A stretch of DNA of 64,000 nt, taken from an uncultured Bacillota bacterium (lineage in GTDB: Bacteria > Bacillota > Clostridia > Christensenellales > Borkfalkiaceae). The notes under the pieces are model-generated. The model saw only the letters and a list, made by a program, of their open reading frames with translations, made no database searches and was not told where the DNA came from. Location: positions 157,287 to 221,286 of the forward strand of contig CASFTB010000001.1 in assembly GCA_949297575.1 (NCBI GenBank). Direction: 5' to 3'. Both the position numbers and the translations under genes were made by a program. Position 1 is the stretch's first letter; every line of letters begins with the position of its first letter. Shown piece by piece: positions 19,963 to 27,979 of this stretch.

Positions 19963-20062
19963 GGAGGCGTTGCCTTCGCGCGTCAAAACCGCAAAAAGAA
20001 ACGGATCGGCGGGCTGCGGTTTCACGTTTTTGCCCCGGCCGGTCAATAAAGGAAGGAAAACT

Positions 20063-20755
20063 ATGAAAAATTTCAAGAAGAAGATCGCTCTGTTTAGTTC
20101 ACTCGTATTGGCGCTTGCGGGAACTGCGTTTGCCCTGTCCGCCTGCGGCGGAACAGGGGATGACACGCCTCCCGGAGCGGAAACATATACGTTCGCCGCA
20201 GCGCTTACAAATCTCGACGACGTAGAGGGCGAAGGCTGGTCCGGCGGCGAAAGCGGCCCCGGGATGATCGTCAAAGACTGGGAGGACGACGACAAAGACT
20301 GGAAGACGATCAGCGGCTACTACGTGACTTATCTCTATGTCGAAAACACCGCCCTCACCTTTGAGATCACTTCCGACAAGGCGGTGGACGACGCCAAGCT
20401 GGTGCTCAGCCTGTCCATGGAAAATTCCGAAAACGCCGTCGACGGCGCGCTCACCATTTCTCCCGACATCTACACGGTAGAGCTCAACGGTACGGCGATC
20501 GACTACGATCCGATCACCTTTTACGACATTCCGACCAGTACGGGCGAACTGTATGAGTTCAAACAGTATACGGTGGCGACCAACCTCAGCCTGCAGGAGG
20601 GTGTCAACACCGTCAGGCTGATCTCCAGCAACAATATCGGGATGGGCGGTACCACGCGGGCGACCGCTCCGATGGTAGACTGCATCCAGATCACGACGAC
20701 GGCAAAACTCACATGGTCGCCGCGCAACGATAATCTGGATCAGTTCAACATCTGA
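20063..20755 (+). CDS. CBM6/35-like lipoprotein, locus A
   Basis: 230 residues with a type II signal peptide and lipobox LSAC (Cys near residue 28). The mature part reads as one beta-sandwich resembling carbohydrate-binding modules of families 6/35, with the late LQEGVNTVRLISSN then MVDCIQI pattern. It ends LTWSPRNDNLDQF. The last gene of locus B (35346) ends in a matching ISWDPLTENLDHV, so the two are probably paralogues. The role would be tethered sugar binding beside the GH3 enzymes, which is inference. The ATG at 20063 follows AAAGGAAGG; the upstream extension of the frame is not plausible. Confidence 0.8.
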   Translation: MKNFKKKIALFSSLVLALAGTAFALSACGGTGDDTPPGAETYTFAAALTNLDDVEGEGWSGGESGPGMIVKDWEDDDKDWKTISGYYVTYLYVENTALTFEITSDKAVDDAKLVLSLSMENSENAVDGALTISPDIYTVELNGTAIDYDPITFYDIPTSTGELYEFKQYTVATNLSLQEGVNTVRLISSNNIGMGGTTRATAPMVDCIQITTTAKLTWSPRNDNLDQFNI

Positions 20756-20790
20756 CCCGCCTTACCAGAGGTTTTATAAGGAGGAATTTT

Positions 20791-23379
20791 ATGAAAAAGC
20801 GTTGGTTGGCAGTTTTTACGGCTGTTCTGCTCCTCTTCACCCTTGCGCTTGCAGCCTGCGGCGAAGGAAAAAAGAGCAGCGATACGGCCGAAGAATTCAC
20901 TGCCGCGGTGCAGGGGATCGTTCTGCCCCTGACAAAGGACAGCGCCGACGAGCTCAACGGCGCGTATGACCTGTATTACGCCCTCGGGGAGGACGCGCAG
21001 CGCGCCGCCGCGGAGGGTAAGGAAAAATTGGACGGATATGCAGAGCTCTGCAATTCCATCCTTGCGGTCATCTATCGGGCGAACGAGATAGGCGAGTATC
21101 GCCTGTACAGTGCCTACGGCTCGAAACTTGCGGCGGCACAGCAGGCATACGATGTTCTTGTGAAGCTGGATAAGACGTATGAGGCAGACAAAGACGTCGC
21201 CGCGGCGAAGGCAATCATCGACGAGGCGCGCTCGATATATGACGCGAAAACCGCACAGATAGACGGCTACGTGAACGCCGTGGCTGCCGTCGGGGCGTAT
21301 GACGACACGAAGACATTATATACGGAGTGGACTGCGAAACTCGCCGCGGCGGAAGAGGCGTACGAGGCCGTATCTTCCGCGGAGGACGATATGTATTCCC
21401 TCGCGCGGGTCTCCGAAGCGCGTACGGCGATGCGCGGTTATACCCAAAAGAAGGCGTCCCTCGATGCGGCGATCGCCGATTTCGCTGCGAAGGTGGCGGC
21501 GGCGGGAGAGGCGTACGATCTCGCATTCGGGGAAAGCGCTCCTTTTTACGATGACATCGTCAATGCCGCATTTGATGCCGCGGAAAATGCTTATATTGTC
21601 GCACAGGCAGCGAACCTGACCGCAGACACCGTCACGGAGTCAGCGCGCGCGGCATGGGCAGGTCTCTCCGCAAAATATGATGGCGTTCGCTTTGCGACGA
21701 ATTTTGAAAGCGACATGAGTGGTGTTGAGGCAATGCTGGGCCTTCCGTCTATGGCAGAAGAACTGGAAGAGAAGCTTACCGCTGCAGAGGAGCATTATGC
21801 CAGGATCCCCGAAGCGGACCGCGGCAAAGTCGCCGAGCTCAAAGCACTTTTTGACGAGGCGAAAGAAAAGCTTCCTGAATTGAAGGCCGGAAAGACATTT
21901 ATCGAAAGTGTATCCGGGATCGACTTCGCTACGGCGATTTCTTTGGAAGAGGCTGAAACGGCGGTGCAAGAGGCGCACGGCAATTGGGAAGAGCTCGTCG
22001 ATACATTTGGTTATGAGTCCGGGATCAAAGAGATCGACGATGCAAAGGCGCTGCTCAGCGTTCGAGAAGGAGAAATTCAACTTCTTGCAGCGTTTATCGA
22101 GGCGGCCGACGATATCCCGCCCGTTGAGGAGATCGCCGCGAACAAAGAGAGTTATGATAAGATTACTGCGGCAAGTCAGGCTTACGCCGCGCTGAATGAA
22201 GTGCAACAGAAATATGCGATCGTCGTCAGCGCGAATATCAAACGCACCGCCGCGGAAGAAAAGATGGAATCGTTTAAGACGGATATGTTCTCTGTTCCCG
22301 CCTTCACGAAGGAAGGAGAGACCGTACAAGCCGGGATAGCGGCACTTTCGCTCGATGAGGAAACGGGGCTGATCTCCGGTATAGGCTCGCGGGCGAACTA
22401 TCTGCAGCTCCTCTACGCGGCGGCTGCACATGCTGAGGGCCATAAGGTGAACGGTATCGTCATAGACGAACAAAACAGCGCGAATGTCGATGCCGAGGCG
22501 GTGCAGACGTATATGGAAGAGAATTTTGAATATATCTTCTCCATATACGACCAAAACGGAGCAAAGGTGGGAGAAGTGCGCAAAGACGTTGTTTACGACG
22601 AAGCGGCGCAGGCGCCCGCGCTCGCCGAATTGCAGATTTTCTTCCCCGTCTATCACAACGAGGAGGCACAGGTCAGTTACGGATTCGGATATTCCGTCGC
22701 GGTCAAAGAAGACGCATCGGACGAGCGGCTTTTGTATAGTTTCCGAGACTCGTCGACTTACCGTTCGGAGGAGATCGGCTCTATCACGGGTGACATTTCT
22801 AAACAGGACACCCTCTCGCCTGCAAACATCATCGCTCTTCAGGATACGGACGGGGGCGGTACGCTGCAATTGATGCGCAAAGATTCCGTAGTCTGCGCAT
22901 ACGGCGAGGCGCTCAATTATCAGTATGTGGGGGCGTATGACCTGTACTTCTATGAAGGGGAAGAAGTCTCCGATGAAAATCTGCTCGAGTGGGTCCGCAC
23001 CGTTCGTGAGACGGGGACGAATATGGAGGGCACATACGTTCGCAACTTCCGCGGCCGCTCTCTTGAAGAGAAAGGATTCAAAGACATTACAATGACCGAC
23101 CGGGAGTATATCGCTGCGGGTGTCGAGGATATTACGTCGACTGTAAAAGGTCCGAGCGGCGCTCATCAGGATCACGGATGGGTGGTCAGCGGAAAAGCAG
23201 GATATGTGAATGCTTGGACAAGGGCAAGATTTATCTCAGATCTCTTCGCCGCGCTCGGGCACAGCATCCCCGAAGGGACGACGGTCACGGTCGTCGCGCA
23301 GCTGAAGGTCAATGCCGCCGGCATAGAGGCAGGCATTAAAGACAGCCCGTTCTCTGCGCCTATCCAAATCACCTTCTGA
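20791..23379 (+). CDS. large helical lipoprotein, locus A
   Basis: 862 residues, beginning with a signal peptide and lipobox LAAC (Cys near residue 23). Residues from about 35 to 500 are almost entirely alpha-helical, rich in Ala, Glu, Lys and Tyr, with repeated EEAYEAV/AKAIIDEAR-like segments of the FIVAR/helical-bundle type. The last third (about 510-862) is beta-rich and ends KDSPFSAPIQITF. No catalytic motif is recognised. It is the last gene of the locus A hydrolase operon, 35 bp after the CBM-like lipoprotein, and has no counterpart in locus B. A surface spacer or ligand-binding role is possible but unproven. Confidence 0.8.
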   Translation: MKKRWLAVFTAVLLLFTLALAACGEGKKSSDTAEEFTAAVQGIVLPLTKDSADELNGAYDLYYALGEDAQRAAAEGKEKLDGYAELCNSILAVIYRANEIGEYRLYSAYGSKLAAAQQAYDVLVKLDKTYEADKDVAAAKAIIDEARSIYDAKTAQIDGYVNAVAAVGAYDDTKTLYTEWTAKLAAAEEAYEAVSSAEDDMYSLARVSEARTAMRGYTQKKASLDAAIADFAAKVAAAGEAYDLAFGESAPFYDDIVNAAFDAAENAYIVAQAANLTADTVTESARAAWAGLSAKYDGVRFATNFESDMSGVEAMLGLPSMAEELEEKLTAAEEHYARIPEADRGKVAELKALFDEAKEKLPELKAGKTFIESVSGIDFATAISLEEAETAVQEAHGNWEELVDTFGYESGIKEIDDAKALLSVREGEIQLLAAFIEAADDIPPVEEIAANKESYDKITAASQAYAALNEVQQKYAIVVSANIKRTAAEEKMESFKTDMFSVPAFTKEGETVQAGIAALSLDEETGLISGIGSRANYLQLLYAAAAHAEGHKVNGIVIDEQNSANVDAEAVQTYMEENFEYIFSIYDQNGAKVGEVRKDVVYDEAAQAPALAELQIFFPVYHNEEAQVSYGFGYSVAVKEDASDERLLYSFRDSSTYRSEEIGSITGDISKQDTLSPANIIALQDTDGGGTLQLMRKDSVVCAYGEALNYQYVGAYDLYFYEGEEVSDENLLEWVRTVRETGTNMEGTYVRNFRGRSLEEKGFKDITMTDREYIAAGVEDITSTVKGPSGAHQDHGWVVSGKAGYVNAWTRARFISDLFAALGHSIPEGTTVTVVAQLKVNAAGIEAGIKDSPFSAPIQITF

Positions 23380-23401
23380 CAACGGGGGGCGGTGATCAGA
23401 G

Positions 23402-23434
23402 AGGCCCGTGGGTGCATGCCTGCGGGCCTTTCCT
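23402..23434 (+). terminator. terminator of locus A hydrolase operon
   Basis: Stem AGGCCCG/CGGGCCT with a 14-nt loop, then TTTCCTATT. Confidence 0.55.
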
Positions 23435-23476
23435 ATTGCCTTGTGTGCGCGACCCGGGCGATTTTTCCGGCGGGTA

Positions 23477-23505
23477 TTGACAAAAGAGAGAAAATGCGGT
23501 AAGAT
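23477..23505 (+). promoter_or_regulatory. promoter upstream of the double palindrome
   Basis: TTGACA (23477-23482), 17-bp spacer, TAAGAT (23500-23505). A transcript would begin at about 23512, right at the palindromes. Confidence 0.6.
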
Positions 23506-23515
23506 GGACGGGCAG

Positions 23516-23559
23516 CAGAAAGGGGCGCCCCTTTCTGTGAGGCCATGGCCTCACAGAAA
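23516..23559 (+). repeat. two overlapping perfect palindromes sharing one arm
   Basis: Palindrome 1 is 23516-23537 (22 bp, centre GGGGCGCCCC). Palindrome 2 is 23532-23559 (28 bp, centre GGCCATGGCC). They share TTTCTG at 23532-23537, which can pair with CAGAAA on either side, so the two full hairpins are mutually exclusive in RNA. No T-run follows either. Confidence 0.75.
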
Positions 23560-23601
23560 CTGTCTTTATCGGGCAAAGGCGGCGCCGTCTTTCGGCTGCG
23601 G

Positions 23602-23645
23602 GGCAAAATACAAGTTCGTGCCCGAAAAATTTAAGTTCGTGCTGC
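23602..23645 (+). promoter_or_regulatory. LytTR-type operator B1, before the locus B regulator
   Basis: AAGTTCGTGC at 23612-23621 and identically at 23633-23642, a 21-bp period, separated by CCGAAAAATTT. The 44-bp block matches the block at 25867-25910 at 34 positions by hand alignment. Confidence 0.75.
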
Positions 23646-23660
23646 TTTTTTGTAAAGGTA

Positions 23661-23689
23661 TTTAATTTTCCGCGAAAGTATGTTATAAT
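23661..23689 (+). promoter_or_regulatory. promoter of locus B regulator-kinase genes
   Basis: TATAAT at 23684-23689 with only TTTAAT (23661-23666) at the -35 position. This is an activator-dependent look, consistent with autoregulation through B1. Confidence 0.55.
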
Positions 23690-23719
23690 GAGCATCAAGT
23701 TTTCCGAGGAGGAAGATAC

Positions 23720-24448
23720 ATGTTGAACATTGCCATCATCGATGACGAAGCCGAGGCCATTGCACTGCTCGAAAGTTATATCGGCCGCTACTGCGAAAAG
23801 CGCGGCATCGAATGCAACGTGAGCAGGTTCGGCAATCCCGTCAGGTTCCTCGCGTCGTTCAAGCCGATCTACGACATCATTTTTTTGGACATCGACATGC
23901 CCAACATGAACGGCATGGACGTGGCGCGCGGCATCCGCAAGACGGATGGAGACGTCGCCCTCATCTTCGTCACCAACATGGCGCGCTACGCCATCCGCGG
24001 CTACGAGGTAGACGCAGACGACTTCGTCGTCAAGCCCGTCAAATATCCCGGATTCGAGATCAAGCTCGACCGCGTCATCAAAAAGCACGGCGCGAAGGAC
24101 AAGCCGCGGGTGGTCGTCTACGAGGACGGGGTCATGCGCTATGCGCCCGTCTCGGAGATCCGCTATGTAGAGGTCATCAAACATAACATCATCTATCACA
24201 TGGCGGGAGGGGAATACGAAAAGCGCGGCACCCTCAAAAACGAGGCGAAGCTGTTTGAAGAGAACGGTTTCGTGCAGTGTAACAAGTCCTGCCTGGTCAA
24301 CCTGCGATATGTGCTCGGCATCATGGGGTACAACCTGCACATCGCCAAGGCGAAAGGCTCCTCCGAATACGAAGAGATCCTCATCAGCCATCCGCGCAAA
24401 AAAGAATTTGTCCGCATCCTGAACAGATATCTGGAAGAACACTTATGA
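23720..24448 (+). CDS. LytTR-family response regulator, locus B
   Basis: 242 residues: a receiver domain (D8, D9, phospho-acceptor D57 in IIFLDIDMPNMNG) and a LytTR DNA-binding domain (about 135-242) with IRYVEVIKHNIIYHMA and FVQCNKSCLVNLRYV. It closely resembles the locus A regulator but probably reads a different half-site: the 21-bp-period repeats here are AAGTTCGTGC, not ACAGATTTTG. The ATG follows GAGGAGGAAG. The stop overlaps the kinase start by four bases (ATGA), so the two are translationally coupled. It likely controls its own promoter and the operon starting at 26018. Confidence 0.94.
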   Translation: MLNIAIIDDEAEAIALLESYIGRYCEKRGIECNVSRFGNPVRFLASFKPIYDIIFLDIDMPNMNGMDVARGIRKTDGDVALIFVTNMARYAIRGYEVDADDFVVKPVKYPGFEIKLDRVIKKHGAKDKPRVVVYEDGVMRYAPVSEIRYVEVIKHNIIYHMAGGEYEKRGTLKNEAKLFEENGFVQCNKSCLVNLRYVLGIMGYNLHIAKAKGSSEYEEILISHPRKKEFVRILNRYLEEHL

Positions 24449-25770
24449 CGCAGTTTGAGTTTTATAAATCCTTTCAGTTCGTGTTCGAACTGCTGCTTGC
24501 GCAGTCCGTCTTCGTATTCCGTTTCCGTCGGCGCAGGTGGTTCTGGCTGCGGCTGCCCGCGGCGCTGGCGCTGTGCTTCCTCTTCGCGTGGGCGCTGCCC
24601 GTGCCCACGGAGGATCCCTTCTACATGTCCTTCATCTTTTTGCTGATCTTCCTGTTCACGCTGCTGATGAACAAGCTGATCTTCGAGGAGAGTTGGCTGT
24701 CCGTCGCCTTCTGCTGCGTCGCGGGCTATACGACGCAGCACCTCGCCTTCGAACTGTACAACATGCTGCTGGTGGCGCTCGAATATCCGCAGTCGAACGG
24801 GTTTTACGGGACGGGCGCCTTTACGGGTCTCTTTCCCGACCTGTTCACCGCCGTTATGTATGTCTGTTCGTACGCGCCCGCCTATTTCGTCTTTTACATG
24901 CTCTTTTCGCGCCAGCTGCGCGCGCACGAACCGATCAAGCTCAAATCTACCTTTATTTTCTTCATCGCCGCGTCCGTGCTCATCGTCGACATCGTGCTCA
25001 ACGCGGTGGTCGTCAGGAGCAATGTAGAGGGCGCAAAGACGCTGCGCATCGTCATCGGCGTGTACAACATGCTGTGCTGCTTCTTCTCCATGTTCCTGCA
25101 GTTCGAGGTCTCCGTGCGCAAAAAACTGGAGGATACCCTCGGCATCGTCGAGCAAATGTATCACCAGGCCAAGGAGCAGTACCGCATCTCCAAAGAAAAC
25201 ATAGAGATGATCAACCTCAAGTGTCACGACCTCAAACATCAGGTGCACAAGCTGCGTTCGGGCTGTGACATCGGCACGAAAGAGCTGGCAGAGATCGAAG
25301 AGCAGATCGGCATCTATGATTCCTCCGTCAAGACGGGCAACGACGGGCTGGACGTCATCCTCACCGAAAAGAGCCTGCTCTGCAACAAAAACGGCATCAC
25401 CATCAATATCATGGCGGAGGGGGAAAAGCTCGGGTTCATGGCCAAGGAGGACATCTATTCCCTCTTCGGGAACATGCTGGACAACGCCATCGCCGCGGTG
25501 CGTGACGTCGACCCGGACAAGCGCATCATCATGCTCAACGTGCGGGAAGTGGGGGAGATGCTCGTCATCCGCGAGAGCAACTATTTTTCCGCGCCCATCC
25601 GCTTTGAGGACGGGCTCCCCGTCACGGGAGGAGACAGGCGCTTCCACGGCTTCGGCATGAAGAGCATCAAGTACGTCTGCGACCGTTACGGAGGGGACCT
25701 CACCGTCAAGGCGGAAAACAACATGTTTACCCTGAGCATCCTGTTCCTGCCGAAAGATAAAGAGAATTAA
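24445..25770 (+). CDS. GHKL-type sensor histidine kinase, locus B
   Basis: 441 residues. The N-terminal half (about 1-215) is a polytopic membrane sensor with about six hydrophobic segments. A linker leads to the phospho-acceptor region NLKCHDLKHQVHK, then a GHKL ATPase with NMLDNAIAAVRDVD and HGFGMKSIKYV. It is paralogous to the locus A kinase: the order of segments is the same, and GTGAFTGLFPDLF here corresponds to GGELGDMNGG there. No pheromone gene is seen. It is coupled to the preceding regulator through an ATGA overlap and closed by a strong terminator at 25806. The sensed signal is unknown. Confidence 0.93.
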   Translation: MTQFEFYKSFQFVFELLLAQSVFVFRFRRRRWFWLRLPAALALCFLFAWALPVPTEDPFYMSFIFLLIFLFTLLMNKLIFEESWLSVAFCCVAGYTTQHLAFELYNMLLVALEYPQSNGFYGTGAFTGLFPDLFTAVMYVCSYAPAYFVFYMLFSRQLRAHEPIKLKSTFIFFIAASVLIVDIVLNAVVVRSNVEGAKTLRIVIGVYNMLCCFFSMFLQFEVSVRKKLEDTLGIVEQMYHQAKEQYRISKENIEMINLKCHDLKHQVHKLRSGCDIGTKELAEIEEQIGIYDSSVKTGNDGLDVILTEKSLLCNKNGITINIMAEGEKLGFMAKEDIYSLFGNMLDNAIAAVRDVDPDKRIIMLNVREVGEMLVIRESNYFSAPIRFEDGLPVTGGDRRFHGFGMKSIKYVCDRYGGDLTVKAENNMFTLSILFLPKDKEN

Positions 25771-25805
25771 AGGGCGGCCTCCCTTCGGGGAACGGCACAC
25801 AGTTT

Positions 25806-25845
25806 GCGGCGCCGCGGGCAACGATCGCCCGCGGCGCCGCCTTTT
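25806..25845 (+). terminator. terminator after locus B kinase
   Basis: A perfect 14-bp hairpin (GCGGCGCCGCGGGC and complement, 7-nt loop), then CTTTT. Confidence 0.85.
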
Positions 25846-25866
25846 GGCACGGATGCGCAAAAAAGC

Positions 25867-25910
25867 GGCACAAAGTAAATTTGTCGCCGAAAAATTTCAG
25901 TTCGTGCCGC
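25867..25910 (+). promoter_or_regulatory. LytTR-type operator B2, before the locus B hydrolase operon
   Basis: Half-sites AAATTTGTCG (25877-25886, degenerate) and CAGTTCGTGC (25898-25907), a 21-bp period, with the same CCGAAAAATTT between them as in B1. CAGTTCGTGC resembles known VirR/AgrA-type half-sites. Confidence 0.75.
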
Positions 25911-25916
25911 TCGCTA

Positions 25917-25944
25917 TTGAAATTTTTCCGGACGGGGGTATAAT
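25917..25944 (+). promoter_or_regulatory. locus B hydrolase operon promoter
   Basis: TTGAAA (25917-25922), 16-bp spacer, TATAAT (25939-25944). The -10 starts 32 nt after the downstream half-site; in B1 the distance is 42 nt, exactly one helical turn more. Confidence 0.65.
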
Positions 25945-26017
25945 CGCTTACGTAGGCGGGAGGGGCTGCCGCGCGCGCACTCCGCCCCGCCTGCAAAAAA
26001 ATTTTAAGGAGGGAGAG

Positions 26018-27979
26018 ATGAATAATCGATCCAGAAAACAGCCGATCGCAAGGGTGCTCGCCGTGCTTTTAGCGGCGCTCCTCTGCTTTTCGCTGTCAGG
26101 CATTTTGATCGGGTGCGATCAGGGCGGCGGCGGTTCGGGCGGCCAGAGCGGAGGGCCGCTCACGCCCCCCGAAGAGACGCCCAAAGTGCATTCCGTCGTC
26201 ATGACCTATAACGACGCGGTCATCGAGGGGCTGCTTTCGGTGGACCTCTCGCTGGAGAGCATCAAGGTGGCTGCCACCGTCAACAAGGACGAGGGCGCCG
26301 AGGGCTCGCTGAGCTTTGAGAGCTCAGACGAGAAGGTCGCCACCATCGACAAGGAGGGCAACGTCGCCCTCGAAGCCGAGGGCGAAACGGTGCTCACCGC
26401 CACATACGGCAGCGAGTCTTGCAGCATAGTGCTTTCTGTGGAAAGCGGCTATGTCGGCAAATATGCGGTCACCGTCATCGACGGAACGGCCAGCGTTTCC
26501 AGCGCCGCCGCGGGCGAGATCGTCACGATCACGCCCACCATTCCCGCACACAAGGAGTTCGCAGACTGGTCTTTCGACGAGAGCGAGACCGACGTCACGT
26601 GGATCAGCGGCAACATGTTCAAGATGCCCGCGGGCGACGTCACCGTCGCGGCGGAGTTCACCGACATGCTGTATTCGCTGCGCCTGGTCGGCGCCAAGGT
26701 CACGGAGGACGGCTCCGATAAGGTGCAGGAGGGCGAGATCGTCGGCTACGACGGCACCGTGCAGGCGGAAGAGTACGCCATCCGCGAGTACAAGTACCCT
26801 TACGAGGCGGAGCTCTCCTTCGAGGCCATCGACCCGCCCGAAGGGAAGATGTTCGTCGGCTGGGACGAGAACGTCGTCAACAACCGCATCGATGCGGAGG
26901 AGACCGTCACCGACTACGTGATGCCCGACGAGACCACGACGCTGTGGGCGAACTTCTCCACCTATACGACCAGAGAACTTCTGCAGCCGAACGGTTTCGC
27001 CAACAACACATGGAACCCGACCAAGATCAACGGCGCCACCGCCGACCCCGAGCTCGAGGGCCTCTCCGGCTACACCTTCACCATCCCCGCCGGCACGGCG
27101 AAGATGGAGGGCTACAACGAGGATATCAAGGGCTCCGTGCTGGATACTACCAGTAAGCCTTCGCAGGCCATCCGTGCCATCTTCCGCAACCGCGGGCAGC
27201 AGCCCGTCACGGTGGAGATCTATGCTTCCTACCTGACCAACCTCGCCACGTCCGGCCTCGTCACCGTGCAGCCGGGCGAGACGGTCAGCAAGACGTTTAT
27301 CGCCCTGCTCGGCTTTACGGCAAATCCCTGGTGGGGCTTCTCCGTGCGCGAATCGACGACCGCAGAGGGCGGAGACGTCCCGCTGGATATCGTCGTGGGC
27401 TGCGCCAACGCCTATCCGAAGGGGGATAAGACGCTCGCCGTCTCCTCCGGCACCCGCCTCGTGCAGCTCGACAACTATACGGCGACGCTGGGCACCGCCT
27501 TCACGACGAGGGTGGACAACGCGCAGGGCTGGACGCTGGTCGTCGCATACGAGCACGGCGGCGGTCTGGTCGCGCCCGCGGTCGTCACGGCGCGCCTGAA
27601 CAACCTGCCCGCATACGACCCGGAAGACCCGTACGTCACGCTGTACATCAAGATGCAGAACCAGGCAGCTTCCGACCACTCGTACGACTACACCTTCGCC
27701 TTCGGCAAGGATGCAGTCCCTCTGGACGACGACATGAAGCTCAAAGAGGGCACCAAGGCGGTAGACTTCACCGTCTATAACCAGGGCGAGACAAAGATGT
27801 TCGCCATCCGCCTGCCGCGCGAGGCTGCGGACCAGTTCTACTTCAGCATCATCAAGCTCAAGTACGATACGCCGGACGGCGTGGCGCCCGATTCTGTACA
27901 GCCGTACTACGCGATGAACTTCAGCGTGGTGCTCACCTACAACAACGGGATGGGATTTACAGGGGAGGTCATTGAATGA
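26018..27979 (+). CDS. Big_2-type lipoprotein, locus B
   Basis: 653 residues starting with a signal peptide and lipobox (LIGC, Cys near residue 32), then a Gly/Ser-rich linker. Residues of about 55-145 form a Big_2-like Ig domain (SFESSDEKVATIDKEGNVAL). Two InlB-type units follow (EFADWSFDE, then MFVGWDENVVN), and the rest is beta-rich with no recognised catalytic motif. It is the first gene of the locus B hydrolase operon. Its stop overlaps the start of the next GH3 gene (ATGA). The ATG at 26018 follows AAGGAGGGAG; the longer open frame starting at 25844 runs through the terminator and operator and is not real. A surface adhesin or glycan-binding role is likely but inferred. Confidence 0.82.
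   Translation: MNNRSRKQPIARVLAVLLAALLCFSLSGILIGCDQGGGGSGGQSGGPLTPPEETPKVHSVVMTYNDAVIEGLLSVDLSLESIKVAATVNKDEGAEGSLSFESSDEKVATIDKEGNVALEAEGETVLTATYGSESCSIVLSVESGYVGKYAVTVIDGTASVSSAAAGEIVTITPTIPAHKEFADWSFDESETDVTWISGNMFKMPAGDVTVAAEFTDMLYSLRLVGAKVTEDGSDKVQEGEIVGYDGTVQAEEYAIREYKYPYEAELSFEAIDPPEGKMFVGWDENVVNNRIDAEETVTDYVMPDETTTLWANFSTYTTRELLQPNGFANNTWNPTKINGATADPELEGLSGYTFTIPAGTAKMEGYNEDIKGSVLDTTSKPSQAIRAIFRNRGQQPVTVEIYASYLTNLATSGLVTVQPGETVSKTFIALLGFTANPWWGFSVRESTTAEGGDVPLDIVVGCANAYPKGDKTLAVSSGTRLVQLDNYTATLGTAFTTRVDNAQGWTLVVAYEHGGGLVAPAVVTARLNNLPAYDPEDPYVTLYIKMQNQAASDHSYDYTFAFGKDAVPLDDDMKLKEGTKAVDFTVYNQGETKMFAIRLPREAADQFYFSIIKLKYDTPDGVAPDSVQPYYAMNFSVVLTYNNGMGFTGEVIE

Noticed and set aside
23504..23665. 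A 53-residue frame (MDGQQKGAPL...) upstream of the locus B regulator, with text KFVPEKFKFV resembling KFVAEKFQFV before the 26018 gene: a possible pheromone pair
   Set aside because: The resemblance comes from the shared LytTR operator at DNA level, seen equally on the other strand. The ATG overlaps the -10 box, and there is no export gene.
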